Assembly (NCBI GenBank): GCA_035591015.1
Contig: JAXIUW010254724.1
Span: 1-16,876 of the forward strand
Reading direction: 5' to 3'
Source of the DNA: Cephalothrix simula
Taxonomy: Eukaryota; Nemertea; Palaeonemertea; Archinemertea; Cephalotrichidae
Length of the DNA: 16,876 nucleotides
This document shows positions 1 to 8,507 of the stretch, piece by piece; position 1 is the first letter of the stretch, and each line of letters opens with the position of its first letter. The notes below the pieces were generated by a model. The model did no database searches, had not been told where the DNA came from, and was given only the letters and a program-made list of their open reading frames with translations. Both the position numbers and the translations under genes were made by a program.

Positions 1-1162
1 TATCAGCATTTATTGCCCAAGGCAGAGAGAAAATCTGATTAAAAGTATAAACATGTTCTAAGCATTTTTCTACCAAAAAAGTTGATTTCTGAGTTCGCGC
101 TTGTGAAAAAAGTATAAATGGGCCTTTACAATCAAAATATTTTTTCATTCTTAACAATATACCTTTTGCATTACTTCACGTGACCCCTAGTAATACAGGG
201 TGTTTGAAACTTCATGTCCCAATCCGTAAAAGGGGCACGTATCCTACCTAAAATATATGATATTTTAGCCAATGATTACCCCAACCCTCGCAAAACCTCC
301 CTGAAGTCTCTTGGTCTTTGGCGGGCGCCACATTAAGTCTAAAGTTTCGGGTTTCACATGCCGCTAAACGATCAGTATGTATTTTGTTATTCAGCGTGAA
401 AAACTTGAGTCCAGCATCAGTCTTTGAGTTTTTCAGCATCTCGAAAAACTTGATGATGTTGTGTAACACTCTATCCCGAATATCAGTGATAATTTAGTTT
501 AAAGGAAGAACGTTAATAATTCAAAGACAACAACGGAAAACATCGTCCTGAAATTAGCTTTTTCCACGTGCAATAACTCTATAATATGTTTAATGTATAA
601 AAAATGGTTTAATACTAGTCCAGTGCTTTTGTGACAAAAATACGCCGGACCCGGAAAAATAAGTAATAGTTATTTTTAAAATCCTTGACCTTATGGGTTA
701 CTTATTCACCATATAAAAGTCTAACGAAATTTAAATATGGGAACACCCCAAAATCATGTGACTTAGGGGTGGGGGTGCCACTGAAGGCAAAACCTTAAAA
801 ATCCCCCTAAATATTGATTTTATCGACTCAGAATAACCAAGGTAACAGGGCCATTCCGCGTCAAATGAGCTATCACGGAAGTCTCTCAGACGAGGCGTTG
901 CCGAGTTATGACGTCATCATATTAAGTATTTGGGAATACGTTTGACTTGAAGTTTACTTTATTTAAAAAAATATATTTGAAAAAAATAAAAATTAAAAAA
1001 GGATTGGTTTAATGTAATAACGTCAGTTTATGTTTATTTGTAATAAAAGTAAGTTTATAGCATCACTCTCTTCCGATCCAGGTTGCCCTATACTGCACAC
1101 AAATTTCCCGATTCCAGGCTAGATGGGTAAAGAAATTATTTCACTTTTCTCTGTGTTTTAGA
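1..1162. other. AT-rich non-coding stretch
   Basis: No exon or RNA gene is supported here. A string TACAGGGTG at about 195 resembles a transposon end, and a 73-codon minus-strand open frame (248-469) follows it, but no family is recognised. A perfect ATGACGTCAT palindrome lies at 908-917, next to a GAGGCG..GCCGAG string at about 893-905. An imperfect hairpin (CACCCC paired with GGGGTG) lies near 744-775. The region is probably intergenic or intronic. Confidence 0.5.
908..917. promoter_or_regulatory. CRE-like palindrome ATGACGTCAT
   Basis: This is a perfect 10-bp palindrome matching the known CREB/ATF bZIP site TGACGTCA. No promoter is identified beside it, so binding is inferred only. The same 10-mer recurs at 1445-1454 and 9284-9293. 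Confidence 0.3.
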
Positions 1163-1650
1163 ATGCATAATTGGATGGAAAAATCGGATTCGGTCTCTGA
1201 TTATATTTGCGGAATCCGGAATGAGGCTCCGATTACAGTACACATATGGCCAGTAAAAATTGAAAGCCTCCGGCAGGCTTCCCAAAATGTGACCTACCGG
1301 TGTTTTCGGACACTATCGTACTTGCCTCCACTGGTTGGATCGGTAATAGAGTGTAGATTATGAATTTCATGTCGTCATTGAGGCGCAGCCGAGAGGCAAA
1401 AAAGTACAGCGTAATTCAGTTTTTGGCCTCTCGGGTGCGCCTCGATGACGTCATAAAATTTTAATATGCAAATTCATAATCTACGCTCCATTACCGATCC
1501 AACCATGCATGGCGGTAAGTTCCATAGTCTCCGAAATCACAGGTAAGTCGCGTTTTTTGGGAAGCTGCGAATGGCTTAAAATTTTACTGGCCATTTATAT
1601 ATCGATTTTTCCGTATTCCCGATTTTACCATCCAAATGTGTAATAGAATA
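1163..1650. mobile_element. 488-bp fold-back (long inverted repeat) element
   Basis: Two arms of roughly 225-235 bp are reverse complements of each other with scattered mismatches and small indels: about 1163-1397 on the left and 1426-1650 on the right. The inner ends are GAGGCGCAGCCGAGAGGC at 1380-1397 and its near-complement at 1426-1443, around a 28-nt loop whose AAAAA and TTTTT edges also pair. Matching landmarks in both arms include GGTTGGATCGGTAAT, GTAGATTATGAATTT, GGCCAGTAAAA and the outer TTGGATGG. No protein is encoded. A target duplication is not clear, so the superfamily is unknown. A transcript across it would form a long double-stranded hairpin. Confidence 0.8.
1445..1454. promoter_or_regulatory. 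CRE-like palindrome inside the fold-back
   Basis: ATGACGTCAT lies in the right arm of the 1163-1650 fold-back, just after the GCGCCTCG string. The left arm carries a degraded counterpart, ATGTCGTCAT, at about 1369-1378. The site probably travels with the element. Confidence 0.3.
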
Positions 1651-2124
1651 TTTTGGGTCTTTTGATTCTCCTTTTCATTATTTAAATTTAATATTTTGTT
1701 TATTATGGGGTTATGTGAAAATTTAAAATGGCCCTCTGAGTATTTTGAATACTTTTACAATGTTTTTAAAACAGTGTATTGTATTTGATCGTATTTGTAT
1801 ATTTGTGTATTTATTTTATTTTCTTAAATTTCTACTAATATTTTGATAGGGGTAGATAATCCTACCTGCTTTTTGTGTTTCTTCTGTTTTGAATTTTGAT
1901 CATGGAGTGGAAATTTTGTATTTCTGCTTGTATTAAATTTCTTTCAATTTTATGCCAACCCTATGATAGTTTTATATAAGTTCTATTTTCACTTCCACTT
2001 TCTGTAATTACTTTCTGTAATTTTTAATTTTATGTCATTTTGGTTTAAATTTTCATTACCAATCAAAAATTATTTATTATTTATATTATATTTATGATAG
2101 CTTAATATTCTTGAAAACAGTTAG
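1651..2124. other. AT-rich stretch, no gene seen
   Basis: This is T-rich sequence with many short homopolymer runs, typical of intron or intergenic DNA in an AT-rich genome. I see no exon, tRNA or clear repeat. Confidence 0.5.
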
Positions 2125-2302
2125 TACCGGTGTGGCAGGGGTCGTTGTCCGTAGGGATTTTTGTCCTCTTTTTATAACATATAAAGTAAGGGAGGGCATT
2201 CATCCCTGGAGGGGACATTCATCCCTGGGCTTCTTTCGTATATACAACGTGTACAGTCCGCACCGGCATCCCTTCCGGACAGGCATCCCTTTTACACCGG
2301 TA
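2125..2302. mobile_element. 178-bp TIR element (MITE), family A copy 1
   Basis: The ends are inverted: TACCGGTGTGGCAGGG at 2125 and the complement of TACCGGTGTAAAAGGG ending at 2302. The outermost TA could be a TA target duplication, as in Tc1/mariner-like MITEs, but this is not certain. The body holds two near-identical units of about 18 bp, each with CATTCATCCCTGG, around 2197-2230. A diverged second copy sits at 9568-9713 in the same orientation, which shows that this is a dispersed family. There is no coding capacity. Confidence 0.75.
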
Positions 2303-2549
2303 ATCATTCAAAACTAATTTGCTAAACGACTAATTAATATTTCTAGCGGTCGTTTCGTCCCTGGCGACACAGCTGCCAGGAAAAGCTACATTCATTTTTA
2401 CAGTGTTTTTACTTGTTACTAAGTGTTTCTAATAGTTATTGAATGATTCATAATCTTGATTCTTGGCGTCATTTCATGATTTGTAACCATGGCAATATCT
2501 TTTTATTGCTCTTTCTTTATTCTCAACGCCATCTTTTTTTCCATTTCAG
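2303..2549. other. Sequence before the first candidate exon
   Basis: This is mostly AT-rich. CCTGGC at 2360-2365 can pair with GCCAGG at 2375-2380, a small hairpin with a 9-nt loop. The last 40 bases become T-rich and end TTTTTTTCCATTTCAG, a good 3' splice site at 2549. The reading frame of the next exon is open back to 2443, but the acceptor makes use of that upstream part unlikely. Confidence 0.5.
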
Positions 2550-2678
2550 TAAAGACTTCTGTATGACAGATGAAGACGAGGCATTTATTCCACGTGCCTC
2601 AAACTCGCCATCATATCACAGGTACGGCTCTCTCAACGATGTAGTAGGCGGATACCACCCGGACCATAACGCGGCGGC
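2550..2678 (+). CDS. Candidate exon, polar N-terminal-like segment, unknown gene
   Basis: This is a candidate internal or first coding exon. A strong acceptor (TTTTTTTCCATTTCAG) ends at 2549 and a canonical donor GTGAGT starts at 2679. Only one frame is open through the exon. It reads KDFC, then MTDEDEAFIPR and later HRYGSLND and GGYHPDHNAA, which is acidic at first and then Ser/Tyr/His-rich with no membrane segment. The ATG at 2563 could be the start codon, but its context (T at -3) is poor. The exon is also 129 nt with phase 2 at both ends, so it may be internal. A weaker donor at 2622 (CAG|GTACGG) would give the same phase. Base composition is richer in G+C than its flanks. Its frame joins in phase to the candidate exons at 7384, 7906 and 11049. 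I do not recognise the protein family. A disordered cytosolic tail is inferred from composition only. Confidence 0.6.
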
Positions 2679-3044
2679 GTGAGTAGAAGTTCCGCTTATC
2701 CGCAAAATCAGGGACTGAACTTCTTTTGCATGTGATGTGAGGCAGGTTGTGGGATATTTATCTTTAATTCTATTTCGCATCCACTTTTGGTGTTGTTGAC
2801 TTAAATTTGATTGTTTGTCAACAAAAAGGTACTATATTATTACTAGATGGTCTTAATGCTGATGGACTGATGCCCTATACTATATATCCTGTATTTTTGG
2901 CCAAAATTTCAAAAATTTAGATCATTATAAGAAAATGTCTATTCTCTTCTATTATAGATGACCTCTTCTAACTTGTTTCGCAAATTTTTTGTGTTCTATC
3001 AGCTGATCAGTCTGTGTCCTATAATACAAAATCGTTAAATATCC
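2679..3044 (+). other. Start of a long candidate intron
   Basis: The stretch begins with the donor GTGAGTAGAAG. If the 2550 and 11049 exons are adjacent, the intron is about 8.4 kb and filled with mobile elements. Nothing else is recognised in this part. Confidence 0.45.
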
Positions 3045-3259
3045 TAACGTTGGGACCTGTTATTTTGCAACAACTATTGTATCGCAAGTTTTTCGTTTCA
3101 GCTCTTTCAACGACAAATCGCTTCCGGTTCCCATCACTTCTGTCTTCTACAAACAGACTAAAATTTAACGGGATCGTGCGGCGATATGTCGTTAACAGAG
3201 CTAAAACGAAAAACTTGCGATACACTAGGTGTGTTGCGAAATTACGGGTCGCAACGTTA
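3045..3259. mobile_element. 215-bp TIR element (MITE), family B copy 1
   Basis: The arms of about 75 bp are inverted. The left one starts TAACGTTGGGACCTGTTATT and the right one ends with the complement of TAACGTTGCGACCCGTAATT. Both carry a block that reads GTATCGCAAGTTTTTCG in one orientation, then AGCTC and a degenerate CGACAAAT or CGACATAT. The terminal TA may be a target duplication. Related copies lie at 11470-11664 and 12202-12443. It encodes no transposase, and the open frames across it are a by-product of the two mirrored arms. Confidence 0.8.
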
Positions 3260-3977
3260 CCAAAATTTTGCTGAATATAATTGGAATGAAAGGTTAAGAA
3301 CTGGACTGTTTAAAATATTATATAGATATATATGCGAAAAGTCATTTTCGTTCAATATTTGCATAATTTTATTGGGGGGGCTCTAGTAATAACCGATTTT
3401 TATCTTCTTTAGCGTCACTAGGTTTTTCGAATTTCAAAGTGGTGTCTTGGTTGTATTTATCTATCCGATGCTCCATAAAATTGGGCTCCACCAAAATTGA
3501 CAAATGTGGGGACTTTCCTATCCGATTTTGTGTTGATCTATACAATAATGTATAACTCTTTTTCTCAATATGGAATGAATGTTTCTCATTCTTTACTGTT
3601 TGAATGTAAGAATGCTTTTCAATTTATAATTCATACCTATTTCCAAGTTCAGTCCCCGGTCCTTGCTTACTCTTTGAATTTCACGCCGCTAAACACTCGT
3701 TGCTCTACATCTAGCGCGAAATGGGAATTTTAGAGTGGCAAAAATAGTCCGGGTTATCTGTTATTATTTGGGGAGGGGCGTTGCTTTATTTACTTATACC
3801 AGAATATTTCTGGTAAGTATTTTAGTTGTATTGTAATTTGTTGTAAAATGCTATAACCAAAATACTGCTTGATTATTTTAAAGGCTTTTCATATGTTTTT
3901 ACTCATCGCCAGTCGTTTAAAGGCATATGATTCTATCTTGTTCTGTCCCCACCATTCTTTGATTTTATCGATCCTGA
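3260..3977. other. AT-rich stretch with one 27-bp near-palindrome
   Basis: I see no exon. The segment 3792-3818 is a near-palindrome (ACTTA, ACCAGAA, centre TAT, TTCTGGT, AAGT). It ends in a GGTAAGTAT string that resembles a donor, but no matching acceptor or open segment was found. A run of seven G lies at about 3374-3380. Confidence 0.45.
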
Positions 3978-4329
3978 CATACTCACTGATTGGATGACTA
4001 ACTGCTTGACTGACTGACTGCAAGCCTTAGTGACTGCTTGAATGACTGACTAACTGCTTGAATGAATGACAGACCGACTCACTGACTGACTGACTGACTA
4101 CCGACACTGACTGACTAACCGACCGACCGAACTATTGACTTATTGACTGACTGACAGACTTACTTACATGCTTCCTTTCTGACTGACTTACTGACTGATT
4201 TAATTATTGACTTACTGACGTACTGACTTCCCAACTGACCGACTTACTAACTTACTAACTTACTTATTGACTTACTGACGAACTTACTGACTGACTGACT
4301 GACTGACTCACTAACTGAATTACTTACTA

Positions 4330-4337
4330 ATTTAATG
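4330..4337 (+). repeat. 8-bp target site duplication, left
   Basis: ATTTAATG directly precedes the hAT-like end CAGTGGTGG and is repeated exactly at 4942-4949. Confidence 0.85.
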
Positions 4338-4496
4338 CAGTGGTGGAAATCCTGGGATACTGGCTCCCATGAAGGAAAAAAAATTCAAACAATATCTCAT
4401 CAATATGACATACAGGATTTATAGGTTTGGCAATAATTGCCTTTGTAGGGCGGTGTATAGGCTATATTCCAATATTTTGCTTGTTGCTTAGGTCAT

Positions 4497-4590
4497 CACA
4501 GGAAATTCCTGTGAGGCCAGCACAAGAAATTCCTGTGAGACCAGCACAGGAAATTAAAAATGCTTGTGAGACCTACACAGGAAATAGAAA
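4497..4590 (+). repeat. Short tandem repeat inside the hAT-like element
   Basis: Units of about 24-31 bp contain CACAGGAAAT followed by TGTGAG and ACCAG or ACCTA. Three clear units and a partial fourth are present. Subterminal arrays like this are common in non-autonomous hAT elements and can bind transposase, but that role is only inferred here. Confidence 0.6.
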
Positions 4591-4719
4591 TGTTGTCTTA
4601 AGAATTTGATTGCCCCTAACGACAACGCCGTTGCTTGAATCATACAAAAACCTATATATCAGACTTAACAATCGCATGCCTTATGCTCCAAATTGCTTTG
4701 CTTAAGCCCCTAGATGGTC

Positions 4720-4739
4720 AGACCCCCACCAGGGGGTCT
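4720..4739. repeat. Perfect hairpin, 8-bp stem
   Basis: AGACCCCC pairs with GGGGGTCT across the loop ACCA. It lies inside the hAT-like element and is much richer in G+C than its surroundings. Confidence 0.6.
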
Positions 4740-4941
4740 CTAGTGGACCTCTGGACCACATCCAATCATTTTACGCTTTCATATGGCTTGCACTCTGGTA
4801 AGTATGGAACATCAATATAGTTCACCGCTTAGTACAAAGTGTAAATTGCCTTTTAATAGTTTGCACCCATGGAAATGTTCGCAGGACATTTTTAGACATA
4901 GGTTAAGGATCCCAGGAAGCTAGAAATATTTTCCACCACTG

Positions 4942-4949
4942 ATTTAATG
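4942..4949 (+). repeat. 8-bp target site duplication, right
   Basis: ATTTAATG directly follows the hAT-like end CCACCACTG and matches 4330-4337 exactly. Confidence 0.85.
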
Positions 4950-5486
4950 AAAGACTGATACCTTACAGTCTTTTTATCATAAGGTATATCAATTTCTCAG
5001 TTAATTAGTAAGTAATTCAGTCAGTAGTACGTCGTTCAGTAAGTTCGTCAGTAAGTAAGTTAATAAGTAAGTTAGTAAATAAGTCGGTAAGTTAGTGAGT
5101 CAGTAATTTAAAATTCACTAACCAGTTTATGACTAGCTGGTTTTCCAATAAGAGAAAATTCGGTCCAACACCATGTTCTTCCATACCATTAGAAAAGCCT
5201 TTAGAATTCACCTTTGATACCTGAGTTTTGATATATACATTGCCACTATCCCATCTGCGCTGGGTTTTCTTACTTTCTTCGGTTCATGAATATATTTTGT
5301 AAATTTTTAGAATGTTTAGAATTTCCTTCAGAAACATGTCTTTTTGTCTGCCGCCCGTATTAAACAATCTTTAGCATGCCTATTGCATGGTCACATAAAA
5401 AATTAGCTCCAACTATCCTGGCATAATTCAATAGCACACTTCGACCTATCATTGTTTAAATTTTAGTCTGAAATCAGGTATAGGTG

Positions 5487-5504
5487 TTGTGTTAATTAAC
5501 ACAA
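5487..5504. repeat. Perfect 18-bp palindrome
   Basis: TTGTGTTAATTAACACAA is its own reverse complement. The string CAATAGCAC(A/G)CTT occurs both about 70 bp upstream and immediately after it, so it may belong to a small unrecognised repeat. Confidence 0.6.
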
Positions 5505-6055
5505 TAGCACGCTTTAGTCCAGAAAATGGAGTTTTCTTCTTATTTGTGGTTTTGTTTATTTTACGTGGCTTTAGTGACCAGTTCCCTATCTTATGTTACG
5601 CAGAATTTTTGTTATTATAAGTGTCAGTTAGTTTTTCTTTGTCTACCTGTATTTTCTATGAGGAACTGGTCTAAAATGAGAAATTAAGAAAACGTGTGGA
5701 GTTTTGAGCCTAAAAATAAAAATTACAAAAAAAACACTTCATAAAGTAGTGTTGTCTGTTAGAATATCCTTGGTTGGGACCCAACTTATTCCGATTGTCT
5801 TATTATTTAGAAAATACGCTTTTACTACTATATTCGTGTTTCCAAAATTTACCGAGAGTCGGCGCCATAGATAAAAATGGCTACCGTACGAAATTTTACG
5901 ATAATTTATACCTGATTATGTCAGTAAATAAATATCTTTTTTTAATGGACAAATATTGTTCCTACACCCAATTTTTAATTCAGATACGATGTCACAAATA
6001 TGAGGTAAAGAAGTATTTTATTTTTTTAAATAACATTAGTGATTTTTCATATTCT

Positions 6056-6107
6056 AACCGGCTAATCCACCTAACCGGCTAATCCACCTAATAATAATAA
6101 TAATATT
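6056..6107 (+). repeat. 17-bp tandem duplication followed by an AAT microsatellite
   Basis: AACCGGCTAATCCACCT occurs twice without a mismatch (6056-6072 and 6073-6089). An (AAT)n run follows directly. Confidence 0.75.
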
Positions 6108-6380
6108 ATAATATGGGTTTTCTTACTTTTAACAAGGATGTCTTTAGGTGTTGTCCTTTTTTAAATTATGCACCTAACTGCATCCCTCATCACGTCTTCT
6201 CAGGTGCTCAGGTTTTTCAGTTTCAGCAATTTCTCTTGGATGGCGAGGTGATATCTTACCTTTGGTGAAATGAATACCTGGGATGGGCTATTTAGAAGTT
6301 GCTGAAGCATTCATTTTAATTACTGTGATTTTGATAATTTAAATATGGAATTTGGAATCATACATGTGGATTATAACTAT

Positions 6381-6694
6381 TTAAATATGTCATCCCAAAT
6401 TTGATGAACCGGTGAATCTTTCACTTAAGGCCCAAATAGAGTTCCCTTCGCCAGCGATGACATGCGACAACTATTAGAGCCGAAGCTTTGCAATATTATG
6501 CATTGAATAAAAATGTTATGGTCGCACGTTGTCGCTGGCGAAGGGAACTCTATTTGGGCCTTTAAATTGTTGAAAATTTGACAAACTGACGAATCATTCA
6601 CTTAAATAGTGTTTCATATTCGCCAATTCGTCAAAATTGCGAAAATTTAAATGAAGGATTCTCCGGTTCGTCAAATTTGGGTCGATGTAATTAA
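6381..6694. mobile_element. Older palindromic element hosting a nested MITE
   Basis: With the nested 134-bp insert removed, about 90 bp on the left pair with about 90 bp on the right. Shared blocks are CCCAAATTTGA(T/C)GAACCGG, GAATC(T/C)TTCA and TTTAAAT, then a diverged inner block with TTTGAC.AA. The TTAA strings at both edges (6381 and about 6690) could be target sequence or part of the repeat. The inner block (GACGAATCATTCACTTAA) also echoes the outer block as a direct repeat. There is no coding capacity. Confidence 0.7.
6428..6561. mobile_element. 134-bp MITE with 30-bp perfect TIRs, Harbinger-like
   Basis: The first 30 bases, starting AGGCCCAAATAGAGTTCCC, are an exact reverse complement of the last 30. 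Beyond that the match continues imperfectly (TGCGAC against GTCGCA). The element is flanked on both sides by TTA (6425-6427 and 6562-6564). A 3-bp TTA/TAA duplication is known for PIF/Harbinger elements, and this is the basis of the assignment. The perfect TIRs suggest recent insertion. It sits within the older palindrome 6381-6694 and is too short to encode a transposase. Confidence 0.82.
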
Positions 6695-7383
6695 TCATAA
6701 ATTAACAATTAAAGAATTGTTCAGCTTTCTATCATACTATAAGCTTTCTACATATTTAATAGACAAGAAAAATAGGTGATAAAACATGTTTCCCTTTCTT
6801 CCTCAAAGTACATGTAGTTAATTACTTTTATTTTAAGAAGTCATGTTGCGTCATTTCATTGATCTAATTATTTTATCATAAAAAATTCAAAAATTTAATT
6901 ATAAAAAATCAAAATGACCCTGTATGCGTTTTACCTATTTTCGTTGTCAAATAATCTTTTAAGACCTTTGTCCTACCCCTTGGAAAATGCTCGCCTTGAC
7001 TGGTTATTACTAAATCGCATGTTAAAAACTTATTTTTGATTTTAAAGCCAAACGTTGTAAAATTACAAAAATTACCAGCTGCAAATTTTATGAATTTAGA
7101 AGATGTATAGCCGTTTTAATGTGTAAAATTTGTGATCTAATAAATTTGCACTATGTAAATTCATAAAGTTGTTCAGTAAAGTTGCTGGATGTAAATTTGT
7201 GAATATGCATGTAATTTTACGCCGTCTGTCGTGTTACCATGGTATTAACTTCATGCGAATAATTGCGCAGTTTGGTGGCAAAGTTATACGGATTGTAGTT
7301 TTGAAAAATGAAGTTGTAATGATCAGTCAGAAGTTAAATAACTAGAGCAATGCCTTTTCTGACAAGTAGATTTCATTTTCCAG
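6695..7383. other. AT-rich stretch, no gene seen
   Basis: Between about 7047 and 7225 strings such as TGTAAATT and GTAAATTCAT recur. Similar strings appear again at about 8150-8225, which may indicate a worn repeat family. No boundaries can be set. Confidence 0.4.
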
Positions 7384-7410
7384 CTGGTCATGGGGCACAC
7401 GAGATAAAAG
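7384..7410 (+). CDS. Possible 27-nt cassette micro-exon
   Basis: The acceptor GATTTCATTTTCCAG ends at 7383, and AAAAG|GTTAGT provides a moderate donor at 7411. Read in the phase left by the 2550-2678 exon, it encodes WSWGTRDK plus split codons. It is 27 nt long and phase 2 at both ends, so including or skipping it would keep the frame. The short length makes chance agreement quite possible (one in three for phase alone), and the donor is weaker than in the other candidate exons. It may equally be intron sequence. Confidence 0.25.
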
Positions 7411-7905
7411 GTTAGTTATGGTGGACGGCAATAGGTAGCGCTGCTAGTCTGTGTCACTGATTTTGATTGGCAGATTATCAGAGATCCTCAACGAACACAA
7501 TTTGGCTGAAAAACGCACAAAACGCCATCTTGTGGTCGGTGTTTTAGACTTAGATACATTTCGTCACAGCTTGTTGTAGTTTGTCACATTGGATCAATAA
7601 TAGGTGTCGCTGTGCCGGTCTCGTTCCTAATTTTTTAACCTTTAGTTTAAATAACTTAGTAACTGTTTAGGAAAACAAGCGTATAACATGGGGTGTGATT
7701 GAGATAATAGAAGGCATATGCACTGTATTAAAACTTGTTCAATTTCACATAATAATTTCAAATCCCGACACATGACTGCGCTGCCAGTGCCTTTGTTTTG
7801 TTATTCTCCCTATACTCCGTATAATTAGTTGATTTTTTATCTAACAATTAACATTTTTTAAATGTGATTCTTATGTTAATGTCTTTGTATTTGTCATTTT
7901 GTAAG
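7411..7905. other. Intron-like stretch
   Basis: Two similar strings, ATAGGTAGCGCTG at about 7430 and ATAGGTGTCGCTG at about 7601, suggest a small direct repeat. No gene is seen. Confidence 0.4.
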
Positions 7906-7944
7906 CGATTTCCCGACATGGCCGACTTCTAATCCTCATCAAAG
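7906..7944 (+). CDS. Possible 39-nt cassette exon
   Basis: A T-rich tract ending TTTGTAAG at 7905 gives an acceptor, and CAAAG|GTGAGA at 7944/7945 is a good donor. In the phase set by the 2550 exon it reads DFPTWPTSNPHQ plus split codons, a Pro/Ser/Thr-rich segment that fits the composition of the flanking exons. One other frame is open and one has a stop. Its length of 39 nt with phase 2 at both ends would let it be skipped or included without a frameshift. There is no homology support, so this is a prediction from splice signals and phase only. Confidence 0.33.
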
Positions 7945-8456
7945 GTGAGACACGGTAGGCCTATAGCTTTTACTGCTAATTAGATCAATTAATGAGCATG
8001 CAGAGGGTTTCAGTGTTAGGTGACGGCAGGATTTTTTAGGAGATGGGCTTTGACGGTTTGAATTTTTAATACATTTTGCAGCTTATTTAGGCCTTTTGTA
8101 GATCTGAAGCCTATTTGCTTTAAATCTAATTACAAACAATTTAAATTTGTAATATTTTGAACACCATACAATTTTGTCGTAAAATGTGATGTCGTAAATT
8201 CACACCATGTAAATTTTACGCTCTTTTGCGGAAATGTGGGGATTTATCAGAATTATCCTAATTTTAGCTTAGAGATCAACATCAAAAATATCCGAATTTT
8301 AGCATAGATATAAATTTTGTATCAGATAACGCATTTGAAACGTGACTAGGGATGCATCTTTTCATGTCTGTCTGCATTACGTGACATTCACCAGCTGCAC
8401 ACTGCACGGTTTTTGCTCCGATAAAAAACAAACTTACTCATTTACAGAAATCCGAA
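7945..8456. other. AT-rich stretch, no gene seen
   Basis: It begins with the candidate donor GTGAGACACGG. The 8150-8225 part resembles 7047-7225 in its TGTAAATT and TTTTACG strings. No other feature is seen. Confidence 0.4.
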
Positions 8457-8500
8457 ATATGAAGTGTTTGTTTGACGTATATGAAGTGTTTGTTTGGCTT
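8457..8500 (+). repeat. Tandem duplication, 22-bp unit
   Basis: Two adjacent units (8457-8478 and 8479-8500) share ATATGAAGTGTTTGTTTG and differ only near the last bases (GACGT against GGCTT). Confidence 0.75.
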
Positions 8501-8507
8501 TAACAAA

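Larger units (their letters stand above)
4338..4941. mobile_element. Non-autonomous hAT-like element, 604 bp
   Basis: The terminal inverted repeats are CAGTGGTGGAAA at 4338 and TTTCCACCACTG ending at 4941. After a short gap the match resumes with TCCTGGGAT on both sides. The element is flanked by the exact 8-bp direct repeat ATTTAATG (4330-4337 and 4942-4949). An 8-bp duplication with CAG-type ends is known for the hAT superfamily. No transposase frame is present, so mobility would depend on an enzyme encoded elsewhere. Inside are three to four imperfect units with CACAGGAAAT (4497-4590) and an 8-bp stem hairpin at 4720-4739. The TIR match and intact target duplication point to a fairly recent insertion. 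Confidence 0.88.
3978..5113. repeat. ACTG/ACTT tetranucleotide inverted repeat split by a hAT element
   Basis: From 3978 to about 4329 the + strand is built of degenerate 4-base units (ACTG, ACTT, ACTA, ACCG). From about 4999 to 5113 the reverse complement appears (CAGT, AAGT, TAGT). The inner 115 bp of the left array align closely with the whole right array in inverted orientation, sharing CTTACTTATT, ACTGACGAACTTACTG and GAATTACTTACTAATT. The left array is longer, consistent with later slippage growth. Without the hAT insertion the arms would meet around TACCTTA (4959-4965) and TAAGGTA (4980-4986), forming a long hairpin. Confidence 0.75.
5114..6380. other. AT-rich stretch with small palindromes and a 17-bp tandem
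   Basis: No exon is supported. The 102-codon open frame at 5774-6082 has a low-complexity, Phe/Tyr/Ile-rich composition and no splice or family signal, so it is probably chance. Small repeats inside the stretch are listed separately. GACCAGTTCC near 5577 and its complement GGAACTGGTC near 5662 form a 10-bp inverted repeat. Confidence 0.45.

Noticed and set aside
1067-1080. String CTCTTCCGATC resembling a sequencing-adapter end
   Set aside because: Only about 11 bases match, the flanks do not continue the adapter, and the surrounding composition is normal.
1163-1363. 66-codon open frame
   Set aside because: It lies wholly in the left arm of the 488-bp fold-back and has no other support.
2111-2317. 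68-codon open frame
   Set aside because: It spans the family A MITE from end to end and is not kept in the second copy.
3014-3386. Overlapping open frames on both strands
   Set aside because: They come from the mirrored arms of the family B MITE. The same peptide words (YRKFFV, RAKTKNLRY) appear on both strands and at 12222-12431.
3792-3818. Donor-like GGTAAGTAT at the end of a near-palindrome
   Set aside because: No acceptor with an open, phase-compatible segment was found upstream, and the palindrome itself explains the string.
4427-4820. Two short open frames inside the hAT-like element
   Set aside because: Neither shows transposase motifs. One translates the internal tandem repeat (PVRPAQEI).
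5774-6082. 102-codon open frame on the + strand
   Set aside because: It is Phe/Tyr/Ile/Leu-rich as expected for AT-rich noise, with no splice sites of note and no recognisable domain. Its end runs into a 17-bp tandem repeat.
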